A DNA stretch of 24,310 nt from Baffinella frigidus (GCA_026770585.1 MU646430.1:556343-580652), one strand, 5' to 3'; positions 1 to 9,408 are shown, numbered from the stretch's first letter. Notes: generated by a model not told the origin, from the letters alone. A program made the numbers and translations.

Positions 1-67
1 AGTACCCAGAGAGATAGAGGGATAGAGAGAGAGAGAGAGAGGAGAGAGAGTACTCAGCGAGATAGAG

Positions 68-106
<39 letters not shown>

Positions 107-138
107 AAGAGAGAGAGATAGAGAGAGAAAGAGAGAGA
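1..138. repeat. GA/CT microsatellite with a tandem duplication
   Basis: Almost pure GA dinucleotides with interspersed GATAGAGG. A segment of about 50 bases starting AGTAC-C/T-CAG is present twice (near 1 and near 49). On the minus strand this is a CT-rich tract lying directly after the donor-like CAG-GTGCAC of the candidate exon at 149-236, the same arrangement as in the microsatellite intron at 1634-1932. Confidence 0.9.
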
Positions 139-148
139 GAGGGTGCAC

Positions 149-236
149 CTGCCGCACGCAGCTCGCAGAGCCAGCACGCGCATACTTCCCAGGAGGTCAC
201 CACGAACACATTCCAGTCCCGGGGGTCGCCTTGTAC
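149..236 (-). pseudogene. Candidate third exon or decayed GCC2/GCC3 module
   Basis: Read on the minus strand from 235, the peptide is YKATPGTGMCSW, then TGA (199-197), then PPGKYARAGSASCVRQ. This follows the Y-K-x-x-x-G-x-x-x-C-S-x-C-P-P...G-S-x-S-C pattern of the GCC2/GCC3 modules in the neighbouring gene, with TGA exactly where the second cysteine belongs. The segment is bounded by an acceptor-like TGTGCAG (up to 237) and a donor-like CAG-GTGCAC (at 149/148). Splicing exon 2 at its GTGAGG donor (1326) to this acceptor gives CSAGM-YKATPGTGMCS, in frame. It may be the true end of the protein (stop at the TGA), or a remnant broken by a nonsense change. The match is short, so certainty is moderate. 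Confidence 0.45.
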
Positions 237-258
237 CTGCACAGGAGTACGTCGACAT

Positions 259-400
259 TACCACCAACCCTCACAGTCTGGGCAAATCGGGGGAAATGGC
301 TCCAAACATCCTCTTGAAGGCCGTCGGATTCCGACGGCCTCCAAGGGGATTTTGTGTTTTTGGCTTTTTCGATTTGCCCAAGTTGTGAGGGTTGGTGGTA
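259..400. mobile_element. Fold-back MITE-like element
   Basis: The arms TACCACCAACCCTCACA...GGGCAAATCG (259-289) and their reverse complement (371-400) match except for a small internal difference. A second palindrome, AGGCCGTCGG / CCGACGGCCT (318-327 / 331-340), sits in the middle. The ends are TA on both sides, compatible with a TA target-site duplication as used by Tc1/mariner-type MITEs, although a TA that is part of the palindrome cannot be told apart. It lies in the candidate second intron of the GCC2/GCC3 gene. It has no coding capacity. Confidence 0.75.
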
Positions 401-725
401 GGAACACGCACCACCCGAGGAACCTGCTACGCGCTACGACCGTCTAGGATTTTGGGATTGCGGTCAGTTCATAATTCTGCTGCATAAATTGGCCACTTTT
501 GGAGAAGAATCGATGTTTCTCGGGTAAAATGACTTTTTCCACCATCCAAACTCGTCGGATAAGACGTGTTGCGCAGGTTGCCACTGTAGATAATACCACT
601 GGGTGCTCCGGATTGACAGGATTAGGTTGCTGTCCTAGCTTGGGGATGGCATGGGCTGACACCGACAATCCTGTCTAATAAACACGAAATCAACGAAATC
701 AACGAAATCTGCCGAACTCAGGGGG
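401..725. other. Unassigned intronic or intergenic DNA
   Basis: No domain-bearing frame is visible on either strand. There is a small inverted pair (TTGACAGGATT near 614, AATCCTGTC near 667) and a threefold AATCAACGA direct repeat just before the telomere-like array. If exon 2 splices to the candidate exon at 149-236, this is part of a 1090-nt intron. Confidence 0.5.
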
Positions 726-1320
726 TCGGCCTTTTATGGTTTATGGTTTAGAGTGTAGGGTGTAGAGTGCGGGGTGTAGGGTGTAGGGTGAAGGGTGTAG
801 GGGGTAGGGGGTAGGGGGTAGGGTGCAGGGTGTAGGGTTCAGGTTTCAGGTTTCAAGGTAACGGGTTCAGAGTTCAGGGTTCAGGGTTCAGGATTCAAGG
901 TGTAAGGTGCAGGGTGCAGGACGCAGAGTGCAGGGTGCAGGGTGCAGGGTGCAGGGTGCAGGGTGCAGGGGGTTTAAGGTTTAGGGTTTAGGGTTTAGGG
1001 TTTAAGGTTTAGTGTTTAGGGTTTGGGGTTTAGGGTTTGGGGTTTGGGGTTGAGGACTTAGGGTTTGGGGTTTAGGGTTTAGGGTCCAGGGTTTAGGGTT
1101 TAGGGTTTAGGGTTTAGGGTTTAGGGTTCAGGTTTTATGGGTTGGGGTTTAGGGGTTAGGGTTTAGGGTTTAGGGTTTAGGGTTCAGGTTTTAGGGTTTA
1201 GGGTTCAGGTTTTAGGGTTTAGGGTTTAGGGTTTAGGGTTTAGGGTTTAGAGTTTAGGGTTTAGGGTTCAGTTTAAGGCTGAAGGTTTAGTTTAGGGTTC
1301 AGGGTCTAGAGTTTAGGGCT
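726..1320 (+). repeat. Degenerate TTTAGGG-like array
   Basis: A long run of heptamer-like units: GTGTAGG variants first (about 750-835), GTGCAGG variants (about 905-970), then mostly TTTAGGG with TTTGGGG and TTCAGGG variants to about 1310. It is G-rich on the plus strand and so C-rich in any transcript of the minus-strand gene. It begins only a few bases beyond the stop and donor of exon 2. Units are too degenerate and too internal to be a chromosome end. Confidence 0.9.
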
Positions 1321-1322
1321 CC

Positions 1323-1633
1323 TCACATCCCAGCAGAACACTTCACGCAGCTCCCGCCCACCCCCCCCGCCCACCCCGCCCCGCACGTGCAGTTCCCCAC
1401 CACCACACTCCCATACGGCGACACTTTCTCCCCCGGGCAGGTCGTGCACGGCGCGGACCCGCTGGCCGGCTTGTAGGTGCCAGCCCCGCACGGCACGCAG
1501 CGCTCTCCCGCCCCCGCGTTGCCCGTGGACCCCATGGGGCACTCGCAGCTGGTGAGCGCCGTGCTCCCGGCCGTCGAGACTAGGTTGCACGGGCACGGGG
1601 TACAGGAGGCGTCGGTGGCGTCCTTGTACGTCC
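1323..1633 (-). CDS. GCC2/GCC3-CUB surface protein, exon 2
   Basis: This 311-nt exon starts after a CCGCAG acceptor (1636-1634) and continues codon Gly-1142 of exon 1 in phase 1. It translates as G-TYKDATDASCTPCPC..., then GERCVPCGAGTYKPASGS, then CVKCSAGM, ending at TGA (1325-1323). It therefore supplies the two GCC2/GCC3 modules missing from the fourth repeat unit and the start of a fifth. It lies in a different frame from the read-through of exon 1, so it is invisible unless the intron is removed. The stop overlaps a strong donor, AT-GTGAGG at 1326, so the exon may instead end at 1327 and splice to the candidate exon at 149-236. With the stop used, the spliced protein is 1244 residues. Confidence 0.82.
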
Positions 1634-1932
1634 CTGCGGTTTCGGGTGCGGGGTTTCAGGGTTGCGGGTTTCGGGGTTCGGGTTTGGGGATTCGGGTTTC
1701 AGGTTTCGGGTTTCGGGATTCAGGTTTCGGGGTTTGGGTCTAGGGATCTCTATCGCTCTCTCTCTCTCTCGCTCTCTCTTTCTCTCTCTCTCTCTCTCTG
1801 ACTCTCTCTCTCTCTCTCTTTCTCTCTCTGTCTCTCTCGCTTTTTCTCTCTGTCTCTCTCTCTCCCCCTCTCTCTCTCTCTCTACATATATATACATACA
1901 TATATCTCTCAGTAAGTAGGGGTGACTCGCAC
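1634..1932 (-). other. Intron filled with microsatellite and TTTCGGG-like repeats
   Basis: The donor is GTGCGAGT (1932-1925) and the acceptor CCGCAG (ending 1634), 299 nt, phase 1. On the plus strand it holds TTTCGGG/TTCAGGG-like units (about 1638-1742), then a CT tract of about 130 bases (1748-1881) and a short TATA-type tract. Translated without splicing it gives a long Arg-Glu run followed by Pro-Asn-rich sequence with no module features. Removing it restores CAPCPAG-TYKDATDAS, which matches the equivalent junctions in repeat units 1-3. Confidence 0.85.
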
Positions 1933-4900
1933 CGGCAGGGCACGGCGCACACACAGGCGGCGTGCTGGTAGTGCCCCACGACGCAGCGAAGCTCGAGTTG
2001 GTCCACTCCGAAAAGAACTCCACGCGCAGCGTGCCACTGCTCGCGCGGAACTCGACGCCGGGCGCCGCAGGGTGCGAGGCGTCCACCCGCCCGAGAAGCG
2101 TGTCCGTGCCGTACGCGCAGGATGGGTCGGCGCACGCGGACACCGATAGGAAGCCAGAGTCGGCGTCGCGGGAGTATCCGCGGCGGATGTCGGCAGATGT
2201 GATCGTCACACGCGGGTCCGCGCCGGAAATCGTCCACTGGCACTGCTGGTAAATCCCGGCGTACGCACCCGCGATCACAGACGTGATCGTCCCCGCATGC
2301 ACGCCCACGGACGGGTTGCACTGGCACGCGGGCGTGCGGTAGATGTAGCTGTAGGAGTGGCAACTGATGTTTGGGATTCTGTGCTCGAAGAAGTATCCCG
2401 CCCCGCACCCGCACCCGCTCGCCCCCTCCGCAGACGCTCCGTCCACCGGGCACGACACACACGCATCCGACCCGTTGAAAGTTTTGAAGGTGCCCGCCAC
2501 GCACGCCACACACTCCGCGCCAGACCCCGCGTCGCCCGTGTATCCCTCAGCACACCGGCAGCTGGCCCGCCCCGTACTCCCATAAGCCGAGACAGAGTTC
2601 GTCGGGCACACACTGCATTCCCCCAACCCACTCACGTCCTTGTACGTGCCACCCTCACACCGCACGCAGCCCTCGCCCTCCCCCGCGTTGCCCGTGTACC
2701 CCGCAGGGCACTCGCAGCTGCTGAGCGCCGTGCTCCCCTCCGCAGACACGGCGTCGGTCGGGCAGGCCGTGCACTCCGAGGCGTCAGTGGCATCCTTGAA
2801 GGTGCCCGCCTCGCACGGCGCGCACGTGGGGGGCTTGCTGGTCGTGCTCCACGCAACGGTCACGTGGTTCCCAGGCACCGTGTACGTGTGAACCCGCACA
2901 CCCAGATGCCCCGTGCTCGACTGGTACTGCTCGTCAGGGTCTGCCGCTTGGACGCGGGCCAGAGCGTGGTGTGAAGTGCACTCTCCGTCGTCGCAATCCA
3001 CCAGCTCGACCGGAGAAGGCGCGGAGTAGTGCACTCCTGGAACGGCGTACATGGACATAATCACCGCGCGCGGCTCCTCGCCCGAGATGATCACCGTGCA
3101 GTGCAGCGGTTCCGCCGACGAACCATCCACCACGGTTGTGATCGTCCCCTGCTGCACCCCCACTGGGATTGCGCACGAGCACGAGCCCTTGCAGCGCACG
3201 GTGGGGACGTTGTGGGCGAAGACGTGCCCCGTCCCGCACCCGCACCCGCTCGCCCCCTCCGCAGACGCTCCGCCCGCCGGGCACGACAGACACGCGTCGG
3301 ACCCGTTGAACGGCTTGAAGGTGCCCGCCTCGCACGCCACACACTCCTCGCCCTGCCCCGCGTCGCCCGTGTATCCCTCAAGGCACACGCAGCTGCCCAG
3401 CCCCGTGCCCCCCCGCAGAGAGACAGCGTTCGGCGGGCACGCACTGCACGTCGCCGACCCGCTAGCGTCCTTGTACGTGTCCGCTTCGCACTCCACGCAG
3501 CTCTCGCCCACCCCCGCGTTGCCCGTGTACCCCGCCGGGCACTCGCAGCTGCTGAGCGCCGTGCTCCCCTCCGCAGACACGGCGTTGGTCGGGCAGGCCG
3601 TGCACCCCGAGGCGTCGGTGGCATCATTGTAGGTGCCCGCCTCGCACGGCGCGCACGCGGGCGGCTTGCTGGTCGTGCTCCACGTAGCATTCAAGTACAT
3701 GAGGTCGCCGACGCTGGTCCTGTACATCACGCCCAGGAGCCCCGTGCTCGACTGATACTCCTGGCCTCCTGGGCCGTCGCCATGCAAGAAGTCAAGCACG
3801 CCCGCACGCCGACCCCACGAATCACACTCCGCATCGTCAGCCTCGCACTCCATCTCTCCAATGTAGATGCTCGCGGATCCGTGGCCCTGCACCATGTAGG
3901 AAGACGCGATGGACACCCGCGGTTCTGCTCCCGAAATCATAAAGCTGCAGAAGTGCTGGGTCCGACCGTCCCAGGAGTGCTGGTTCCCACCAGGCGCTTC
4001 CGAGTCGAAAAACATCGCCCCCTCGCTCACCCCTACAGACGGCGTGCACGAGCATTCACGCGAGTTGTAGGCCTCGCAGCGCACGCTCGGGACGTTGTGC
4101 TTGAAGAAGTACCCCGCCCCACACCCGCAGCTCCTCGCCCCCTCCGCAGACACTCCGTCCACCGGGCACGACACACACGCATCCGGCCCGTCGAACGGCT
4201 TGAACTTGCCCGCCTCGCACGCCACACACTCCTCGCCCTGCCCCGCGTCGCCCGTGTATCCTGCAGGACAGAAGCAGCTGCCCCGTCCCGTGCTCCCATA
4301 AGCCGAGACAGAGTTCGGCGGGCACGCACTGCACGTCGCAGACCCGCTAGCGTCCTTGTACGTGTCCGCCTCGCACTCCACGCAGCTCTCGCCCATCCCC
4401 GTGTTGCCCGTGTACCCCGCCGGGCACTCGCAGCTGCTGAGCGCCGTGCTCCCCTCCGCAGACACGGCGTTGGTCGGGCAGGCCGTGCACCCCGAAGCGT
4501 CGGTGGCATCCTTGAAGGTGCCCGCCTCGCACGGCGCGCACTCTGGGAGCTTCTCGGTAGTGCTCCACTCCGCAGCCAAACTGCAGTTGACGCGGTCGTG
4601 GGCGTACCACTCGAAACGAACGCGCAGGTGCGCTGTAGCGCCGAGGTACTCATAACCCTCGGAGAGGTAGAAATTGCCGATGGAGGTGTACGACACGCAC
4701 TCCGCGTCCTTACACTCATCCACGTAAGCATACGCAGACCACGACGAATGATGCTGCGGTGCGACAGCCACCCGCGGCGCTGCTCCTGAGATGATCCACG
4801 TACAAGACTTCTTGCCGCTCCAGCCGTAGGCGTCGTCCAACGGGATTGTGAGCAGCCCCTGGTGGTGCCCGCCCGCCGGTGTGCAAGGGCACGACCCACT

Positions 4901-5356
4901 GCACCGCACGCTCGGGATGTTGTGCTCGAAGACGTGACCCGCTGCGCAAACGCAGCTCTTCGCCCCCTCCACAGACACAGCGTCCCCCGGGCACGACAGG
5001 CACGCATCCGGCCCGTCGAAAGGCTTGAACGTGCCCGTCTCACACGGCACGCAACCGCTCGATCCATCGGAGTAGGTCCCGTTCAGACACGTGGAAGCCT
5101 CAGCGGTGGCGGTGGCGAGAAGGCCAGCCACGATGAGCAGCAGCGCCGTTGCACCCCGCAGGGATCCTCCGCGGATGCGTGGCTGGAGAACCGCAGCTGC
5201 AGCCGCCTGCTCGCCCCGCCCGCGCGTCAGGAGAGGGGGAGATGGAGAGGTGCGTACACGATGGCAAGGGGAGCGTCGGTGCTTGGAACACAGCCGTGCG
5301 CAGGCACAACGGGCGACAGCTGGCGGACTGGGCACGAGAAAAGGAAAGGGCTGCAT
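1933..5356 (-). CDS. GCC2/GCC3-CUB repeat surface protein, exon 1
   Basis: Encodes about 1141 residues, very rich in cysteine. A hydrophobic stretch, ATALLLIVAGLLATATAEA (about 69-87), looks like a signal or anchor segment, preceded by about 65 Arg/Pro/Ala-rich residues without features. Then come four units of about 285 residues (about 105-378, 379-676, 677-953, 954 onward). Each holds a GCC2/GCC3 module (GTFKPFDGPDACLSCP type), a CUB-like domain (G-x-I-T, C-x-W-x-ISGAxPRV, STGxLxVxF, WSTT-x-x-PP-x-C) and two further modules (FKDATDASGCTACP and YKDASGSATCSACP). GCC2/GCC3 (ephrin-receptor-like) modules occur in large extracellular proteins of many protists; adhesion, sensing or a wall/matrix role are possible, none shown here. 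The ATG at 5356 is the first in the frame, but the frame stays open upstream and the signal lies unusually deep, so the start is uncertain and an upstream exon is possible. Long open frames on the plus strand here (such as 3029-4789) are shadows. Confidence 0.88.
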
Positions 5357-6227
5357 CAGCGGTTCAGGTCGGCACCTTGACCAGGAGAGACAGCGTAGCT
5401 GGGTCGCGGCCCGAGCGGAGAGAAGAAGCAGTCGTGTTCCGGCGCATTCTGCCGGCCTTCACGAGCCAATCTATAGCGGGGGTGATCTTCGATCGCAGGA
5501 AATTGGAGCTCTTTTTGAGGGGAGTTCAGAGGAAGGGGCGTCGCCGCCGCCGAGTGGATGCCGCGCGCCCAGGACTGCGAGATGCACCTAGAAGCTGTTG
5601 TGTGACCAGGTGTAAGTCGAAATCCCCCCCCTCCTATCCTCTGCATAGTGGATTGACAGCACGGGCCTCAGGGGCGAAAATGGCTGCTTGCTGGCTCACC
5701 GTGCGGGCTCCACCGCGCCGAATTTCGCAAGGCAGCACCCCGGTTTCGCGGCGCCACAGCACGCACCTGGTACCTACCGAGGGGAAATGGCTTGAAGCTC
5801 AGAGACCTCCGGTTCAAACGGCCCCGCCCAACGCCCCCGGAGGGCGTTTGAGCCGGATCCTCCGATTCGCCCCAGAAAAGGGTCTTTGGGCAGTTCTGCG
5901 CCCGCTGCGGCCGCATCTGGGGCCCTACGCCCCCCAGATGGGCCCTATGCTGACCCCTACAGGTTGAATTCACCACCTGATTCCCCATGCGCCCCGGGAA
6001 GGACCCTCGCCCCCGCCGGGATCCAGCCGAATGGTCAAATAATGTTGACTTTCGAGAAACTAGTGACTTTTCCGTACGTTTCGCGATAGAGTGTAGCGAA
6101 CCAAAAGTTGACATTTTTGCATGAGAATAATTGACTTTTGACATAAAAACTATTTTTTCGTCCTGGACGGGCCCGCCTCGGTACCGATTTAAGTCTCCAT
6201 AGTCACTGCGGTAAATAACTGTGTGTT
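5357..6227. other. Upstream region of the GCC2/GCC3 gene; no supported gene
   Basis: This holds whatever promoter the gene at 5356 uses; I recognise no TATA or initiator element with confidence. Open frames exist on both strands (for example 5668-6234 minus) but have no recognisable domain and look like GC-driven shadows. A small hairpin AACGCCC-CCGG-AGGGCGTT lies near 5830-5850, and a partial palindrome around the GGGCCC/CCCCAGATGGG stretch near 5915-5945. Confidence 0.5.
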
Positions 6228-6322
6228 CCCCCACTCGAACAGTTGAGGTTCCTACGGGAAAAGTTCTTATCTGGACGAGACCTGCGACTTTGCCATAGGA
6301 TTAGCAACTGTTCGAGTGGGGG
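6228..6322. mobile_element. Short fold-back element with 18-bp perfect inverted ends
   Basis: CCCCCACTCGAACAGTTG at 6228-6245 is repeated exactly as its reverse complement at 6305-6322, enclosing 59 unrelated bases with no coding capacity. Size and structure suit a MITE; no clear target duplication is visible. Confidence 0.7.
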
Positions 6323-6410
6323 ATAAACATGGTCCTGTGTAAAACGGACGCTTCACCCCCCTCCTCTTTTTTTAAAAAAACGGTCATTTGACCAGTCCGT
6401 TCGTCCATGA

Positions 6411-6786
6411 CCTTAAAGGCTGACTTGGGGTTCGGTCTGTGTGCGAGACTGTGCCTTTTTGGTCTAACTCAAACACCCCACAAAGAACTCACCCTTTATC
6501 CCCTCTTCAGGGGCCTCCCACCCTAGATTTTACGCGCAGCAATTGTAAAAAACAATGGCTCCAACTGATTACCTCTCAGGTAATCTGACGCCAAAAGTGG
6601 ACGATTTCCCCCTGAAATCCAAGAAATTGACTTTTGCGATTGCTCCTCGTCTGATCTTGGGTGGTGCACTGGAGAGCTAAACGCGATCCGAAAGCAAAAA
6701 TGCTTTCTCTGCAGTCCTTTCTACGAAAGGGCGTGTCGTTGGGCTATGTTGGGCGAAATTAAAACCTAAAGGACCTAAAGGACCTG
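6411..6786 (+). repeat. Diverged, interrupted copy of the CCTAAAGGA-tailed repeat
   Basis: Sequence from GGCTGACTTGGGG (near 6418) to TCAGGGGCCTCC (near 6519), and from CACTGGAGAGCTAAACGCG (near 6668) to the CCTAAAGGACCTAAAGGAC tail (6770-6786), matches the tandem copies at 8081-8577. About 150 unrelated bases (6521-6667) interrupt it and carry an 8-bp hairpin, GATTACCT/AGGTAATC. Confidence 0.75.
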
Positions 6787-7340
6787 ATGTTAAACCCGAG
6801 GCTCATGGAGAGAAGGTATAACGAGAAGATCAAGCACCACCAGCCTTGGACCCTGGCCGCAGGCCTGAAATCCACCCCCCTGGTCTTCTCGTCTCTCGGC
6901 CAAGCAGACAACGACGCCCTCCGCCTGCTCTACCTCCTGGACCGCCGCACCCAGCAGACCTCCTGCGACATCCCCTCCCGCCCCATTCTTGCCTCCTCGG
7001 ACCTTGCCCCCGCCAACATCTCTTTCTCCCGCCTCCGGGCCCGCCTCACCATCGCGGCCTGGGTGGCCGGCGCTGCCCGCGGCAGCGGGCGTGCCTCCAC
7101 CTTCCTAGGGTCCCTCCGCTCTTTCACCTCCTCCAGGGTCGCCGTCCGCGACCCTGCCTCCCTCTCGCCCGTCTACCTCCGTGTCCGCACCAACCCCTGC
7201 GAGACATAGTGTGTGTCCGCGCAGGTTGTGCAGGTCGAAGGCGCGAGGCCAGGTGGCCGCTGTTCAACAAGACGCTAGGTAGGAAAGCTGAGACGCAGAA
7301 GCACTGGGATCTGTATAGGGAAATCGCCCCTCAACTCTAA
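6787..7340 (+). pseudogene. Retroelement C-terminal tail fragment (tentative)
   Basis: A 140-codon frame (6787-7209) reads RRYNEKIKHH...LKSTPLVFSSLGQADNDAL...ISFSRLRARLTIAAWVAGAARG. The order K/R-Y-x-x, then TPLVFSSLG, then acidic-Ala-Leu, then a final Arg/Leu-rich ISFSRLRARL helix resembles the short tail found after the reverse transcriptase in many protist non-LTR retroelements (usually with Phe-x-Pro-x-V-x-S-x-G-G). No reverse transcriptase or endonuclease is present, and the following segment to 7340 continues only in another frame. It starts at the end of a CCTAAAGGA tail. Recognition is from general pattern, so confidence is low to moderate; an unrelated hypothetical exon is possible. 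Confidence 0.38.
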
Positions 7341-7560
7341 ACCCTAAACCCTAAACCCCAAACCCCATACCCAGAACAATGCTGAACAATAAACCCTAAA
7401 CGCCAAACCCCAAACCCAACCCCCTAAAATCCGAAACCCGAAATCAGAAACCTAAACCTGAAACCTGAAATCTAAAACCTGAAACCCGACATGTGAAACC
7501 CGAAACCCGAAACCCGAAAAACCCGAAAACCCAAAACCCAAAACCGAAACCTGGAAACAG
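7338..7560 (-). repeat. Degenerate CCCTAAA / CCCGAAA array
   Basis: C-rich on the plus strand, starting with perfect CCCTAAA units and grading into CCCGAAA and CCTGAAA variants. It is opposite in orientation to nearly all arrays inside the two minus-strand genes. Confidence 0.85.
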
Positions 7561-8080
7561 ATACTAAAACCCCACCATGTCAACACCACGAAGCAGGAAG
7601 ACGACTAAGAGGTGCTGGGCGCGGGAGGGGGGAGGGGGGGGCTCTGTAAGGGAGAGGAATAGGGACGAGCAGACAAGACAGCAAGCCGTCGCATAGTTGT
7701 AGGAAAGGGCGATACGACAGACCACACGACGAATAGCTTAAGAAGAGGAGAGAGTGGAAACACTCACACGTCCTCAACCTAGGCGCCAAGTGGGAAGGGG
7801 GGCGATAACAGCCTTATTGAAAGGTGGGGGATTGCTGATACGCTGCTTGCTTTATTATGCTAACGCGGGTGGGTGCTAACACTTGTTTTGGTAATTTATG
7901 TTGCTGTCCCTGACGCTTGGATTACCCCGAATTCTGCTGACTCCCGTACATAGGGGAATACCTCTTCACATCCACCTTCCCTCCTTTCATCTTTGGGGTC
8001 TGGCTAACCTCACCTCACCCCCACACACACAACGCCTCTCCCCTTTTGGAATTTTCTTTCTCTGGGGTATCCGTGGTTAA
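7561..8080. other. No supported feature
   Basis: Mixed sequence with a G-run (near 7624-7640). Short open frames on both strands show no domain and have no convincing splice sites. I see nothing to annotate. Confidence 0.5.
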
Positions 8081-8577
8081 AGCTCCTATGCTCCAACCAT
8101 GGGATACCATGAGCCTCATAAAGGCTGACTTGGGTTCGGTGTGTGTGCGAGCGCGTTCCTCTTTGGGATAACTCAAACACCCCAACAGAGCCACTCTGTA
8201 TCTCCTCTTCACGAGCCTTTGCACTGGAGAGCTAAACGCGGTCCGAAAGCAAAAACGCTTTTCCGAGCGTGTCGTTGGCGTATGTTGGGAGAAATTTAAA
8301 CCTAAAGGACCTAAAGGAAGCTCCTATGCTCCAACCATGGGATACCATGAGCCTCACAAAGGCTGACTTGGGTTCGGTGTGTGGGCGAGCGCGGTCCTCT
8401 GGATCAACTCAAGCACCCCAAGAGAGCCACCCTGTATCTCCTCCTGACGAGCCTCCGCACTGGAGAGCTAAACGCGATCCGAGAGCAAAAATGCTTTCTC
8501 TGCAGTCCTTTCTACGGGAGAGCGTGTCGTTGGCATATATTGGGAGAAATTAAAACCGAAAGGACCTAAAGGACCTA
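8081..8577 (+). repeat. Tandem pair of about 240-bp repeats with CCTAAAGGA tails
   Basis: Two head-to-tail copies (8081-8318 and 8319-8577, offset 238). Each starts AGCTCCTATGCTCCAACCAT, continues with GGCTGACTTGGGTTCGG, CACTGGAGAGCTAAACGCG and a hairpin GAAAGC...GCTTTC, and ends GGGAGAAATT-AAACC followed by CCTAAAGGA units. The first copy lacks part of the CTGCAGTCCTTTCTACG segment. The short repetitive tail suggests a retroposed (SINE-like) unit; no convincing Pol III boxes were found. Confidence 0.8.
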
Positions 8578-8588
8578 GTAGAAAGGCC

Positions 8589-8680
8589 GTTTCTACAGAA
8601 CCAGTTCCGGTGTTTCTACAGAACCAGTTCCGGTGTCCGCCTATGTTGGGAGCTCGAAGAACCTAAAGGACCTAAAGGTA
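8589..8680 (+). repeat. Tandem 23-mer duplication joined to a CCTAAAGGA tail
   Basis: GTTTCTACAGAACCAGTTCC-GGT occurs twice in a row (from 8589 and 8612), followed by GTCCGCCTATGTTGGGAGCTC and AACCTAAAGGACCTAAAGG. The same 3' segment recurs at 10730-10772 and, in reverse, at 11375-11440. Confidence 0.75.
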
Positions 8681-8795
8681 CTTAGTGCGGCACATCCCCT
8701 CTAAGGCAGGTGGTGCCGTGTTACTGGCACACACTTCAATAAAGCTCCAATTTCTCGCAAGGCACTGTGATAGATGCACGCTCGCAATCAGGAGT

Positions 8796-8856
8796 GGGGC
8801 GAGTGACCACGGGACTGTGGCACGGACAGAGTCGCAGTCCCGTGGTCACTCGCCCC
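8796..8856. repeat. Perfect 21-bp stem hairpin followed by a T-rich run
   Basis: GGGGCGAGTGACCACGGGACT (split here as GGGGCGAGTGA and CCACGGGACT, 8796-8816) has its exact reverse complement at 8836-8856, with a 19-nt loop. It is followed at once by TTTTTATTTTTT. It could be a small fold-back element, or on the plus strand a stable RNA hairpin with a T-run as in Pol III termination. No promoter for such an RNA was recognised. Confidence 0.75.
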
Positions 8857-8935
8857 TTTTTATTTTTTGATCTACCACGTCCTGACTTTTTTTAAAGTGT
8901 TGGTTTTAAAGTGTGAGTTGGGCCAAGGGCCCATG

Positions 8936-9070
8936 ATTTAGGTTTAGGGTTCAGGGTTTGGAGTTTGGGGTTTGGGGTTTGGGGTTTGGGGTTTGGGGTT
9001 TGGGGTTTGGGGTTTGGGGTTTGTGGTTTGGGGTTTGTGGTTTGGGGTTTGGGGTTTGGGGTTTGGGGGG
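8936..9070 (+). repeat. TTTGGGG array
   Basis: A homogeneous run of about 16 TTTGGGG heptamers with a few TTTGTGG variants, introduced by TTTAGGGTTCAGGG. A 65-nt unique stretch (9070-9138) separates it from the next array. Confidence 0.9.
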
Positions 9071-9138
9071 CATTCAAGGCCTCGACGGAGGAGAATGCAT
9101 GGCGCCAATGCTGGTTGAGATCGAATTTGACGCGTCGT

Positions 9139-9376
9139 AGCCCTAAACCCTAAACCCTAAAACCTAGAACCTAAACCACAAATCTCACACACTAAAACAT
9201 AAAATCTAAACTCCAGACCCTAAAACCTGAACCCTACCCCTAAATCCTGAGCCCTAAACCCTAAAACCTCAACCCGAAACCCTAAATCCTAAACCAAAAC
9301 GCCCATACCCTACAAACCCTCAATCCTAAACCAAAATCCCTGAACCAAAAACCGTCTAGGGTTTAGGGTTTAGGGC

Positions 9377-9408
<32 letters not shown>

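Noticed and set aside
726-1320. True chromosome end
   Set aside because: Units are degenerate, internal and flanked by unique sequence on both sides.
1580-1932. Arg-Glu and Pro-Asn-rich C-terminus of the large minus-strand open frame
   Set aside because: It is translation of an intron microsatellite and heptamer repeats; splicing restores the module and a different frame.
3029-4789. Plus-strand open frame of 586 codons opposite the GCC2/GCC3 gene
   Set aside because: Arg/Ala/His-rich shadow without domains; the minus frame has repeated cysteine modules.
5668-6234. 188-codon minus-strand open frame
   Set aside because: No recognisable domain, no supporting splice or start context, and low-complexity GC-driven composition in part.
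8081-8577. Helitron suggested by small hairpins near repeat ends
   Set aside because: No CTRR end with a hairpin at the right distance and no Rep/helicase coding.
8936-9070. CRISPR-like array
   Set aside because: Contiguous 7-mers without spacers; a eukaryotic simple repeat.
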